Assembly (NCBI GenBank): GCA_022747635.1
Contig: JAKTNV010000076.1
Location: forward strand, 124,001 to 188,000
Reading direction: 5' to 3'
Source: Hetaerina americana
Taxonomy: Eukaryota; Arthropoda; Insecta; Odonata; Calopterygidae
Length of the DNA: 64,000 nucleotides
Part shown: one piece after another, positions 11,446 to 22,730 of the stretch
How positions within the stretch are numbered: position 1 is the stretch's first letter
How the letters are laid out: every line of letters starts with the position of its first letter
Made by a program: the position numbers and the translations under genes
Notes under the pieces: generated by a model
The model's database searches: none
What the model was told of the DNA's origin: nothing
Seen by the model: only the letters and a program-made list of their open reading frames with translations

Positions 11446-14400
11446 CTAAATATGTTTATGAATTAATTTCATTATTTCATTTCAGACCTTATGTACTCCT
11501 TTTTCTTACTGCAATGCTCATTAAATATTTACTTTATGATTGGCATCATCCATCTTAGTCCCTCTCTTATACATCCCAGACTGCCTTAATATTTACGAGG
11601 CCCGGAAGGGCTCGTTGAAGAATATCACTAAAAGGTTATATTAAATTTTTGCCAATAATACTAGCGGTAGGGACGTACTAAATTGATGATCTACGTGAAA
11701 TACATAGGTTTTTAAGTACATCAAATTGAGCTACCATTAAGAAGTGCAAAGTTTATTTCAGTTACAAAATATTGTGCTCCACTTCATCGAATTGACCTCT
11801 GCCACGATGCTTCTGAACTACGAAAATCGTGCTTCGAAGACACACCGGTGTACCGTGGGCAAATGTATCCCATTGGAGCCACCCGTGCTCTCACTAGGAC
11901 TTTTTACGAGAGGTAATAGGCTCGTCCCGTCCGTGTCTCTATTTACTTCCTTCGCTCAAAGCCTTCCTCTTTCATGCCCTCTTTCACCCCCACTCACTCT
12001 TCGTTCCACTCACGCTTTTCTTATCTCCCTAATAGTATCTCCCGATTGCCTGCCTTTATATCATTTCTTCGTTCGATTTCCTGGCTTTCGTGTGTCGAGG
12101 AGTAACTCTACGAATCATCAGACGTCCCATATTTTCTTTCGGCGCTAATATATCTCAATACCTGGCATTGAAATTGTTTCCTTTTAATCGTAATTTTCGG
12201 GAAAATTTTGATTGTTTGTCTTAATTTTTGGCGTTTCGTAAGTATCGATATGTAAAACATTTCTTATTAAAAAAAAGGTATAATATGAACAATCCATCAT
12301 CACAAAGAGCAGCGCATTTTCTTCAGGCCACCAAATCCGCTTTCCGTAATGTTTATCACTTTGGAGTTGCCTTTGTATTATGAGTTTTTCTGTTTGAAAG
12401 GAGAGCATTTACGGAATTAACTCAGAGATGTTGTTGTTATGTGAAAATGTTACCCAATTCGTCCCTTCCCTTCGGTCACTTATCGAACAACGAAGCAATT
12501 ATCAGGTAGTTATTTATAGTTATACTTTCCAACGACTTCCTTCTTATTAAATCGTATTTTTGTGTTATATCCTAAGTTTACTCAGGTGCTATGCAACAAT
12601 AATTGCCCCTTACTTAGTTCACTACGTTCACAATATCGTTTTTCTTCTTTCCTGTGTACCATAATTGTCTCACCGCTTTCCATTTTCCACTATATGCTGC
12701 GTGCATCTTCATCGCTTTTTGTTGCCCCCAAAATCCACTCCCTCCACCTATTTACGTACCGCTTCAATTCCAAGTGTGTCGCGTGCTGGTGAAACGTTTG
12801 CGCAGCACGTTGGTACATCTAAAAACATCATCCCTGCATCTTTTTATTGGTTCATTTTTTATTCACTCTGTACTGCGCATTCAGAGCTATTATTTCGCTT
12901 ATAGTTTGGGCTTCGAAATAAATTCCTCTCTCCATGTACGTACTTATAGCATTCCTTGCGTGGTGCCCGTGGTGCGTTCTCGGTGAAATCCCTTGTCATT
13001 TATTTCTCTCACGCTCCGACCGAGAACTTGTTCCATGATTTGTTGTTTGTTGAGAGTTAATTGCTCATTCCTTCCTCGTTTCTATTCGTGGTGAAAGAGA
13101 ACTCCAGGGAACAAAATTATTTTTTTTACAATTTCAAATTAGTCAACGTTTTTCTTAGCCCTCCTGGGTGGTATTTCTCTTTTCCCTTGATGATACCGCC
13201 GTTCCTCTTGAGCGCTTCTCGGAGGAAGTTTGTATGCCTACCTACGCACGGTAAGCGCCAGGGAATATCTCTTAAGTAGACTAGGCTCCTTGGAGGGTAG
13301 GATAGCGTCTCCTGTCGACTTTTCTCATGTATGCGTGATCTTGCGGGAAGTGGGGCTGAGGGGAATGTGGGTGTTAACCGCCAGGGGAGATGTCAGATAA
13401 GGACTTCCCGATAACTGCCCCGCACAAACAAGGCACTGCTAACCGTTGTTCAATTCTCTAGTGTGTTTAATCGTGGTTCAGTGGATGGAGTTAAGTTTAA
13501 ATAATGTACAGATGCCGACATTCTTACATTTATTATGACCGACTTGATCCTGCAACTCGCTCCGGTTTCATTCGAGTCATTTTCAAGGCACGCATGCAAC
13601 AGAGCGGATACGGATTTACTTCCTTAGTCAGTGATAAAAGAAAGAGGGAGGTTTGGATTAGGAATGAGAGTTACGAGAAAGTTGATGTGGAATTTGGAAG
13701 TGTGAGGAGGGTCACGCGTTTCAAGTAGGCGCCACTGGTTCAGTCGTTTTGTGAGGAATAATTTTTCATTGGTTATTTCTTAGGTAGTTGTCTGACAGCA
13801 GAGATCATTTGTAGCCGCCGTGTTGAGAACAATATCAAACTTAAAACCCCATTGCCGATTGATTTTTTTCCGTTAGAAAACTTTCTTGTTCCAGGAAATT
13901 TAGCTTATATACAGGTATGTTACAATTCCAGGACGTAACAACAAATACCAAATATAATTTGATTCAGTGACGTCCTGAAGTTCGATTTTTTTATTTCTTG
14001 TGAGGGTGCAGTTTTATGCTGAATGGAATTCGAAAGTCGGATATCTGTTGAACGGTAAAGCTAAAATGGTAACTCGAAATCCTCGATCGACAAAATTTGA
14101 GACTAATGTGTAATAAATGATATAATTTCCGAGTTGTACATAGGTGAATCCATTCAGGGCATTTGAAAAATGTTGACAGGTTTTGACAGTGATTGACCTG
14201 ACGTGGCCCTTCGTACTTCTAGAGGTTGTCGAAGTTTGTGTCTAAGTGGTGGATTCCTCTAGTACTATTACTTATGGGGTAATTCTATCGATGAAGCATT
14301 CTTTCGTCATAATCATGGCCCAATATCATGGATTAAATACAAATCTACAGATACGCACAACTGCAAAAATTCGAAAATTTTTATTTCGAGTTCCCCGAAT

Positions 14401-15280
14401 GTGGCGAATCGAAAAGCACTGTATTCAGGGATTTCTTGCTTGCCAAAAAGACTTACTGCCTAAAAGCATTGATACATTTTCGCTGAAACAGCTTGGAAAA
14501 ATACACGGTAAACTTAATCCACAAAACGCAGTTTATTATAACTATAATCGTTTTCGTCGACTATGTCATCCTCAGCAGCAAGTGCGTCACAGTCAGTGAC
14601 GTACTGAGTGAGCTGACGTATACTCTAGTGACTTAATGTGACGCATATGTACATGAGGATGCCATAGTCGCCGAAGCCGTTTGTACACCATGAGTAAATT
14701 GTGTTTGGTGGAACTCAATAAAGTTTACGGGACATTCTTCATTAATGCAGTTGTCCCCCAAGTCACGCCTAACAACGTTAAATTCATCAGTAGCTTGGAA
14801 ATCAAAATAAAATGTTTTCAGCGAGAGCAAGGAAAATGAGGTGAAGACAGAGAAATATTTCTGAACAGCTAGTACTCCACTTAAACATGAAAATGTTTAA
14901 AAATACACAAAAAACGAATTGCCGTGATGGCCCCATGCACCCATAGGTAGTACTAATTAAAGCCTTTCATTTACGCACGTTTCATTCGCAGTCGAGGAAA
15001 CGGAAAACGGATTGCTTCCTCTCCATCTCGCTAATGGACAACCAACTAAAAACGATCGTTTGAGTACTTTCAAGACATTGTACGTGATAAAAACAATAAT
15101 TGCTCTCTAAATGGCTGTCCAAAATATATAAAATATACTGCGCAATACGACTTATCCTCAAAATGGCAGAGTTTGATTAATTTTGATGATCCCCAATTGC
15201 GTTAAGTGTTGTTATAATGACAATGATTGTATTAATGCTTGTTGTTATACACATTTTCATTTTAGGATCCCTTGCCTTTC
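11446..15280. other. Unassigned AT-rich DNA
   Basis: No recognisable gene or repeat. The longest open frame (11744-12148 plus, 134 codons) has no recognisable domain and low-complexity composition. Confidence 0.45.
14585..14643. promoter_or_regulatory. Cluster of TGACG/CRE-like half sites
   Basis: Within about 60 bp there are four TGACG-type motifs: CGTCA at 14585-14589, TGACGT at 14597-14602, TGACGT at 14614-14619 and TGACG at 14639-14643. Such motifs are bound by CREB/ATF bZIP factors, but no adjacent gene or TATA/Inr arrangement is visible, so a regulatory role is speculative. Confidence 0.15.
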
Positions 15281-15289
15281 TTTCTCCTC

Positions 15290-15560
15290 TCAGGCAGCTT
15301 TCTTGTCGCTCCCGGGATAACTTCCCCTCTCCCTAACGTCCATCTTAACCACTCCAGCCCGACTCGTGACAAGGCGTGCTAATTTTGCCCCAACTCCCCC
15401 GCATTCTCCCGTCTCCCTCGCGGCACTGACCCATCCACTGACCTCTCCCCTCCTCCTCTCTCTCTCTCTCTCTATAAGTATCCCGTCTCCTCCCGGGCCT
15501 CTCAAGTACATGGGGTGCACATTCGTACAATTTCCTCTCCGCTCCAACCACGAGTGAAAT
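15290..15560. other. Pyrimidine-rich GC islet with (TC)n
   Basis: Plus strand is strongly C/T-rich, with a TC dinucleotide run around 15455-15472. Overlapping open frames on both strands reflect this bias. No domain seen. Confidence 0.35.
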
Positions 15561-17302
15561 GTATGCGCCCTTCCTAGCACGGAGCGGTGGTCGTGCCGCG
15601 GAAGTGTTCCTTTCAGACGCCCATGAATTTCACGAGTAATCTGCTGTCCTCATCGGCCTCTAATTGGGGCGCGTGTGTTCAGTGACTTCATATGGTGGAG
15701 GTGTCGGAGACGTATCGATTAAGCCGAAATTAAAATCCGGATTTTGCCCGTCTTCAAAGGCAACGGGAAGAGATCGGCCGCGGAGCGGATCGGTGCGATT
15801 CCATCCTCCGCGTAGGAAATGTGAAACTCTAGGTCCCGATTTCGCTACCACCTAATAACTACGCTCTTTTTTCCGACTGTTTGGTGACCCAAGTTGTGAA
15901 ATGGTATACCTCCACTTTCGCTCTAGGCTCATCATCAAGGTCCCGTTTCCCCGAAATCTTTCAACCGCCGAGTATTTATAGTCGTGTGTGGTAGCTGCAG
16001 AATCAACATTCCACATTTCAGCATTTATGTCAAATGCCATTTCTGTAAGCAATTCATCAATCTTCCTGCTCTGCTTATCCTTCTCAACTTTTTTCAGTGG
16101 TTTCGGCATTGAAGATGCTTGTGACCGTATTTAATGCTATTGGAATACTTGATTTTGAGGTTCTTGTTATTCTTGATAACTTGATTCTTAGTTTCTAGGG
16201 AGTTTTCTCTCCTTATTTTTTTCGATTCCTCTTCGAAAATCATGTTGGAACAAACTTTTCCATGCTTTAGCAATGTCCTAAACCAAAATGCTCTCGCATT
16301 CTCAATAGGCCTTTTGAGAAAACCTTTTGAAAATAGTTTGCTGTAAATTGTACTTCTTTCAATTTAGCATTCTGGCTTTTGTTAGCCTTCTGGTGTCGTA
16401 CCTTCAATACTATCCCGGACTCTGGTAGCATTTACATTCATCCGATTCCTCATCCCATCCAGCATCGAAAAATTCAATAGCATGAGCAATGATTCAGAAG
16501 TCTATTGTTGTCGTTGAAAACTTTAATATACTTTTCCATCTGAAGCCGGCATTTTCTTGATTTGAAACTTAACAGATCACTTTCAATGAGTCTTCTGTTG
16601 CAATTTTTTTTTATTTTACGTTATCTTATATTCAGCTTAAATATCGCAGTTTAAAGTCTCCTAGTCCATTACGTATTAGATTTTTTTGATCTTGATAGCC
16701 GAAAGATGATAAGAAAAATTATAGTTGCTGATGATCATAAATACCTGGAGTGTGATATTGAAAAAGGATCTTTACTGCTTAGCTGTGAAGAATTCTCCGT
16801 AAGACACTCGAGGGTGGTGCAGAAAAAATATTCGACAATACTTGGATTGGAGTTTGTATTATCAGCGAGTGAGGCTAGTTGACTAGCTATCTGAAACATT
16901 TTACTGACCTGGAAAATGTAGTGCCTACACCGTGATATGGTATCATGTACGGTAAAAATGTTTGAGGCGTTCGTAAGGCATGCTTAGTAAACAAACGTAT
17001 GTTATCTTCACAGAATATGCTCCCGCTACTGGCTGTTTGACATATCGGCCTGTAACTTTCAAGTTGATCTCACAGAACTTCATCTTATTCACTGAAATTC
17101 CATCTGTTTTCATTTATTTTTATATAAGCGTCAACTGAGGTTATTTTCATTCGGTAATTTTCTTTGATTACCCGAATGTGATGGATAAATGAAGGGAAAT
17201 TGACTTGGGAAGTCATAACTTTCATCTTATTTAGAATCATCTGAATCGCCTATCTGGGTTAGTCATAAGTAATTTGCCTGTGAAACAAACCAGTTGGTTG
17301 TG

Positions 17303-17303
<1 letters not shown>
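15561..17303. other. Unassigned DNA
   Basis: No supported feature. The minus strand of 15852-16109 is open for 85 codons with a lysine/glutamate-rich start, and the adjacent minus-strand sequence up to about 16400 has coding-like stretches broken by stops. I do not recognise a family; it may be a decayed transposon or retrogene. Confidence 0.35.

Positions 17304-17385
<82 letters not shown>
17304..17385. repeat. (TA)n-(CA)n microsatellite flanking element A copy 1
   Basis: A pure TA run (17304 to about 17367) passes directly into a CA run that ends at the CGAGGG terminus of the mariner copy at 17386. Tc1/mariner elements insert at TA, and the CA run adjoins the element end. Confidence 0.95.
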
Positions 17386-17386
<1 letters not shown>

Positions 17387-17546
17387 GAGGGTCATCCGGA
17401 AAGTAGTACCCGTTCGTGCCGCATGAAGTGCTGACGACGCGAGTAGCCGCTGGACGAGGTCAGATAGCTTCAGTGGCTTGTCTGCCTTCTCTGAGCCAAG
17501 TTGCGTGACGCTAGCATTGCCTTTGTTGTTTCTGTGATTGTTTACA

Positions 17547-17945
17547 ATGTTTAAAAAAATTGAGAACGCCGCCAGTTGTGAAGTGAGGGCAGTGATTAAA
17601 TTCCTCAATGCAAGAAACGTTCGCCCATGTGATATTCATCGCCAATTAAAGGAGGTGTATGGAGACAATGTAATGGACGAGTCGTCTGTTCGGCGGTGGT
17701 GTCGCAACTTCAACATGGGGAGGGGGAACACACACGACGATGAGCGTTCGGGGAGACCGTCTGTCATTACAGACCAACTGGTGAGCTCAGTTGACGAATT
17801 CGTGAGGAACGATCGGCGGGTCACAATTGATGACATCTGTGAGCATTTTCCCAATGTTTCTCGAACAATTGTTCATGAAATTGTTAAACACCATCTGCAT
17901 TATGCAAAAATTTGTGCAAGATGGGTCCCTCGCGTATCTCAATGA
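17547..17945 (+). CDS. Mariner-derived DNA-binding protein, HTH domains only (element A copy 1)
   Basis: 132 codons from the first ATG; an upstream in-frame TTG at 17538 would add three residues but ATG is the better start. The protein is the N-terminal half of a mariner transposase. Residues 1 to about 58 form the first helix-turn-helix (HTH_48-like), with the signature VRRWCRNFNMGRGNTHDDE, then the linker ERSGRPS (GRPS is the AT-hook-like motif of mariner DNA-binding regions). The second helix-turn-helix spans about 75-125 (VTIDDICEHFPNVSRTIVHE) and the reading ends KICARWVPRVSQ, just where the catalytic domain would begin. No catalytic aspartates are present. Family knowledge: this region binds the terminal inverted repeats and mediates dimerisation. 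Inference: if expressed, it could bind element ends and act as a repressor of transposition. The protein is identical to that of copy 2; the DNA differs at three synonymous positions. No promoter or expression evidence is visible, so it may just be a young fossil. Confidence 0.7.
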   Translation: MFKKIENAASCEVRAVIKFLNARNVRPCDIHRQLKEVYGDNVMDESSVRRWCRNFNMGRGNTHDDERSGRPSVITDQLVSSVDEFVRNDRRVTIDDICEHFPNVSRTIVHEIVKHHLHYAKICARWVPRVSQ

Positions 17946-18039
17946 GCTGGCGGCGAAGGACTATGCAGCAGGAATACAGAAACTTGTCACACGTTATGAC
18001 AAATGCCTTAATTTGCTTGGAGATTATGTTGAGAAGTAG
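17926..18039 (+). pseudogene. Transposase C-terminal tail remnant, out of frame (element A copy 1)
   Basis: Thirty-seven codons reading SLAYLNELAAKDYAAGIQKL and onward to YDKCLNLLGDYVEK then stop. The FYxxGIxKLxxRxxKC...GdYxE pattern is the conserved end of mariner transposases. It lies in a different frame from the DNA-binding ORF, which stops at 17945, so the deletion joined the two transposase ends with a frameshift. The longer open frame starting at 17827 is mostly out-of-frame reading of the DNA-binding region. Confidence 0.8.
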
Positions 18040-18058
18040 TTTAAAGTATCCTCTTTCA

Positions 18059-18064
18059 AATAAA
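18059..18064 (+). terminator. Polyadenylation signal of element A
   Basis: AATAAA lies 20 bp after the stop of the transposase-tail remnant and is conserved at the same place in the two minus-strand copies. It suggests the original transposase mRNA ended inside the element. Confidence 0.5.
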
Positions 18065-18115
18065 ATTTTTTATGTTTGTTAATATTTACTTTTGTGTCTT
18101 TATTTCACGAACTCG

Positions 18116-18196
18116 TATATGTATATATATATATACACACATACTATCATATACTATATATATATATATAAACATATATACACATACTATCATATA

Positions 18197-18256
<60 letters not shown>

Positions 18257-18268
18257 TATGATAGTATG
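18116..18268. repeat. TA-rich microsatellite with a repeated and inverted 15-bp motif
   Basis: The TA tract after element A copy 1 contains ATACTATCATATACT at 18141-18155 and again at 18184-18198, and its exact reverse complement at 18253-18267 after a long pure TA run. The second and third occurrences form a large palindrome around the TA core. Confidence 0.85.
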
Positions 18269-20149
18269 TATATATTCGTGTCTTTGACCACATAATATTT
18301 TTTAAATATTCTTAAAGTAGCTGTACGAAATCAGTCTTTTGATAGTCCAGCTGATTTTTCAGGATATCTCAGAATCGGTTCGTTTCCTACAACCGGAAGA
18401 TTTCCTTTCCAACAATACAAAGGCTCAAATCGTTGTTGAGCTGTCGAAACTACGTTCGTGTGTTGCCGTTGGAGCGAAAAGGTGTCTTTTAAGCGTGCGC
18501 GTATCTTATCGACATCCAATTGGGGCCCATTTTTATCCTAAATTTTGACAGGGAAACAGGTCCGGAGTCGCTCACATCCTCCGATACCCTCTTCCTCTTT
18601 CTCCCGTTGGATAATTCATCAACGTCAAAGTTAGTCGTCCCTCCATGGGGAGAAAAACTCCTGCCGATGTTCGATAGGTCCGTAAAAGGAGGTGCACGAA
18701 CGATGAAATAACATTCACTCCACACACTACATGCCAAGTCGCAATTTGACAATCCTTCGACAAGAGATGTCATTTATGGTGACATATATCGAGCTGTGGT
18801 CATCCAATTCGGAATGGATGCAAAAGAAATGTGTCGCGATTGTTTTCCACTAGTCAGTGAAATCAAAAATATATCTCATTCACCCGCGGCGTTAAACTAA
18901 AGCGAATTAAAACTTGGGTCTTTTGGAAGGAGTTGTTGAGGGTGAAGAACACTATAGTATAATCGATAAGAAAAGACTTCGTAGAAGGGCGCTAATTAAA
19001 TTTTGGAACGATCCAAGATTACTATGTGATATCGCAACAGCATAATCACCAAATTCATTGCAAAGAAAATAAACTCTAACTTCCGTGACACTACAATGGA
19101 GAAGACAACCATATTTGACATTCTTAGTTCGGTTTTTTTACGAGCTGATATTTTTATTCATCTGACATTACGTTTGAGATGATGGAAAGCAAACTAAGTA
19201 ATAAAAGGCATACTGTGGGTGGAGAGAAGGTTGTTTGGAGAATCCATAGGAGGCAGGAAAGGTGGATGCATCATGTTTACGTGCGGTGGACTGATAAGAC
19301 TATGATACAGAGGAGAAATAGGGGAATTAGGGGAATAGCATGGTGATAAATGGTAAGTATGTCGAGAGGAATGGCAGGAGTGGAATGCATGGGGAATTTA
19401 AAAAGGGTGTATTAGTGCAGGGTGTCAGGTAGTGTCTTGTTAGGTGAGACCAAGAAATGTTGTCGTTTTCAGCCTATATCCATCATAACTCATCCTTAAT
19501 CGGTAGACTACCATATAATAATTACGTTTGAGTAAAACAGCATCGCAAAAACAGAGTAATTAGCTCAACAGTTGCTTTTATAAGCGAGAGTGGACATCTC
19601 TTCGTACTAAGCCCTGCAACGTAATATTTACATGTAAGATTAAGGAAGCCAGTTCCTTTCCTTGTGCCGATTGTGTTTTTCCAAAAAGGTGTGGTATTTG
19701 AAAAGTCTCTCAACTTCGTTAAAGCTCGGTGTCCAGATCGGCATGGATATGAACCCAGAACCTGCGGTCAGTAAGACAACCATATTTGCTGAAGTAAGTA
19801 GCCGAACGACTACTCACTATCAGACTGCTATCCCCTGGGGCCTCAATAAAACTGCCTTTGTGTAGCTACGTCTTCCGTCGAGTTCTTGCCCGCTTTCAGG
19901 AACCAATAGGAGTTCAAAACTCTCTCTCCCTCTCTGCAGCTTTCTTGCCTCCATCCCATTCAGCAATACGGAAGCTTGTCCTAGATTTCTGCACCGGAAA
20001 TTTCTGTCGTGGTCGAGTGATTTATCCAGAATGAACGCGAACCCTCCGGGGTAATCTCCCACCAAAAGCCGTCTGTGTAACGTAGTCCCCTTTCTACCCC
20101 TATTCACCTCTTCCCTCTCACCTCGGGTACCCTTCAAGCCCTAAATTCT
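18269..20149. other. Unassigned DNA
   Basis: No supported gene. On the minus strand near 19738-19800 there is a B-box-like GGGTTCATATCC preceded by TTGTCTTACTGACCGCAGG, possibly another tRNA-derived repeat, but no second copy in the window supports it. Confidence 0.4.
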
Positions 20150-20660
20150 TCGGTCGTGGATCATCATGCTCCTTCCGCACCCTTCCACACCAGGGCTCGA
20201 CAATCGGTTATCTCCTCCTCCTCCGGAATCTCAGCTGCAGCGCCTAACCCCTTCCGCTCCATGCCGCCGACCATTCTCTCCTCTCCTCCTACCTCGCGGG
20301 CGGCGTCCGAAGGCAGATGGGACGGGCGGAAGGAAGGGCTTCACCAGTCCGGGGGCGGGAAGGGGAACGGGATGGGCGGAGGCGCGATTGCCATTCAATC
20401 CTTCCTCGTGTCCCACTCCCACTTCCGATCGGCGGCGTCGCTCCCAAGGACGGGGCCTTTCGACGTGAGCGTGCGCGCGTCCGGTCTCCCGGTGATTTAT
20501 TTTTATTACAAGAGAGGCGGGGGGGGGGGGGTAGGGAAAAGGAAGGAAAGGGGGCTCAATTCTTTTGCACCGCGTCGTCTGTCGTCATGTCCCAATGAGA
20601 AGGACGCACGTTTATATATCGGCAGAAGAGCGGAGGAAGGGGAAAACTTCCCGGCAGTGT
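20150..20660. other. CpG-rich GC islet
   Basis: CpG-dense stretch with a 13-G run at 20519-20531. Four or more overlapping open frames on both strands (up to 168 codons) arise from the composition, and none carries a recognisable domain. Could be a CpG island of a promoter or a first exon/UTR of an unseen gene. Confidence 0.3.
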
Positions 20661-22189
20661 AAAAGCTTTACAGGCTCTCCTTGTGTGCCATACCTAGAGT
20701 TTTGATCCAGTCGATGCGAGTCGAAACAAGATTTCCTGAGCAAAATAACAGCGGTGGCGAATGATTTGTACTCTTTGAAATTGCTGTACTGTCCTGCGTA
20801 ATAGCGGATGACTTCGTTAAGAGTTAATGTAGCGGTATCTCCAGCAGTTTCCTTGATCATTAAATCAGATTTTAAATGGAGCGAATAAAAACACGTTGAC
20901 ATCCAATATGGTGGCTTTGTATCGATGCTCATGATAAAAGTTGTGCACGCCGTCTATCATTCAATATGAAAAATGTACGAGAATTATAGAATAACCCGAA
21001 ATTTTGGGTCGGTGGATTTTACTCCCAATTAGTCATAATTAGCAAAGCATTAATTCTGTGTAAAAGTGTAACGTTGTTCATTTATAAACTATAGAGATAT
21101 ATTAGGAGTCACCCAGCATTGCATCATTAAGCATTATTTTAAGTAATTCAATATCAGTAATTCTCCTTGTTGAAGGAAAGGTATGACTGCAGCATGCTGA
21201 AGAATTGTTTTTGCTACCTCTAGATTAGGTGTCAAAATATTAAATTTTCGGAGCATTTTTTCACCGTAGCCATTGCAGTTCATTGTATGTGTGTATTATT
21301 TTTAAAATGTATGATTTAGATGTAATAATAATAGCAAAAATGGGGAGATCCTTTTCAGTGCATAAGTTTATTATAGGATTACAAGTATAAAGTATATCAT
21401 CCAGAGCGCTGGGAGGATTTTCTGGATTATTTTTCTTTTTGCTAATGAATCACTTGTTTTCCATTCAATATGATTTCAGTCTTCAAATCCGCCATTCAAA
21501 ATATCCGTACGAATTATAGGAACCCATAAATTCACGGCTAAATATGGACTTTGGGTTCTTCATCAGACTTCCGTAGTACAAAGGTAGAGGATCTTCGTGG
21601 GAGAGAAAATGTTTGTGGGCTACCCATTTCCGAGCTTTGAGGTGAATGCCTCGTATTCGCAAACTTTGGCCTGAATTCTTCGAACTCATGTGAAAGGACA
21701 TAATTAACCAGAATATTTCAGAGAATTCGTTCATACTCTTTCCTAGTTCTGAAATATTAAGCAAATTAAGTCATTCACTCAGACAGCATTCGGGGACAGT
21801 TACCCAAGACCATGGTCCCTCGCCCGATCCGTAGACCTCGTATTATCAAATGCTCCGAACGACAGCCCGCAATTACGCATTCATGAAGAGATATGCCCCG
21901 TGGAGCTGCCACAATCATTTGATAACTGCGTAGTTTCTGTTGAACTTGCCGCACGAACGTCATACATCGTTTTTCTTTCACCGAGTCCCCGTGGATGGGG
22001 AGCCCGGCGTAGAGGAAAGAGGCGACTCGACAAATATGTATGAGGAAATGAATTGATTGCTGCCAATTTGAAGAGACTACCAAAGGCTCCCAAAAGCTCA
22101 GAGCCCTCGAAACTGCGCAATCTGTATTTTGGCCAGCATTGGTATTAAATGGGCCCGTGGTGCTAGGGGAGAACAGTTTTCCCTTCGTG
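20661..22189. other. Unassigned DNA
   Basis: No supported feature. The minus frame at 21775-22242 (155 codons) shows no recognised domain. Confidence 0.4.
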
Positions 22190-22730
22190 ACCCTTTGGTC
22201 GTAAACCCTTCTCTCTTCGCACCACCCTGCCCACACCACCATCTCTATAATAATTTCCTTGTGCCACCTTATCCCTCATACGCCTCAGGTAGCTCCCTTA
22301 TTCCTCTTCCGGGTACATCCGGCTCGGCACGTAGGTAGTCATCGCGTGGTTCACCCATTCGTCGCCGCCCTCCCGCCCCCCCTCTGCCATAATGGCCCTT
22401 CATTCAGTACGCCCCGAACAACTCCCAATTTACGGCACTCAAAAAAAAATGGTGACACTGGGTCGGGAGGGAGGGAGAGACAACGTCCCTTATTCAATTC
22501 TGTGGGGGGGGAAGGGAGGGGGGCTTGTGTTGAGGACATGAATGGGTCCCTTCCCCACCTGCCTCCGCAGCGTTCATGTTTACCCTTCCCCCGCCCCGCC
22601 TTCAACTCCCACACTCCTTTCCTCACCGGGCTCCAGATCGACCTCGGTGGCGACTCCTGTGTGTCTGAAAGTACGCAAAACCTCAGCAGCACATGCCACC
22701 CAGGCGGAAATAAGTGCCGTACCCGTCGCC
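22190..22730. other. GC-rich islet
   Basis: C-rich and CpG-rich; frames of 184 (plus) and 135 (minus) codons overlap each other and look compositional. No domain recognised. Confidence 0.3.

Larger units (their letters stand above)
17386..18115 (+). mobile_element. Element A copy 1: internally deleted mariner
   Basis: Non-autonomous mariner, 730 bp. The 5' end begins CGAGGGTCATCCGGAAAG and matches the inverted ends of the copies at 25743 and 41280. At the 3' end only CACGAAC followed by TCG remains: exactly 23 bp of the inverted repeat (starting GGGTACTAC and ending ATGACCC) are missing, which accounts for the difference from the 753 bp of the other two copies. It contains an intact DNA-binding ORF (17547-17945), a remnant of the transposase tail (17926-18039) and an AATAAA at 18059. 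The catalytic domain is deleted. With one terminal repeat broken this copy is probably immobile. Confidence 0.9.

Noticed and set aside
17303..17608. Minus-strand frames of about 100-125 codons across element A (Tyr-Ile repeats plus an antisense segment; also 26273 and 41810)
   Set aside because: Antisense to the transposase-derived sequence and extended by TA microsatellite; no independent evidence.
17827..18039. A separate 70-codon gene overlapping the DNA-binding ORF of element A (also at 25842 and 41379)
   Set aside because: Its first half is out-of-frame reading of the helix-turn-helix region; only the last 37 codons are genuine transposase tail, shifted by the deletion.
20156..20662. 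168-codon ORF in a GC-rich islet (also 22259-22813, 27915-28448 and 62845-63270)
   Set aside because: Several frames on both strands are open at once, the composition is low-complexity and no domain is visible.
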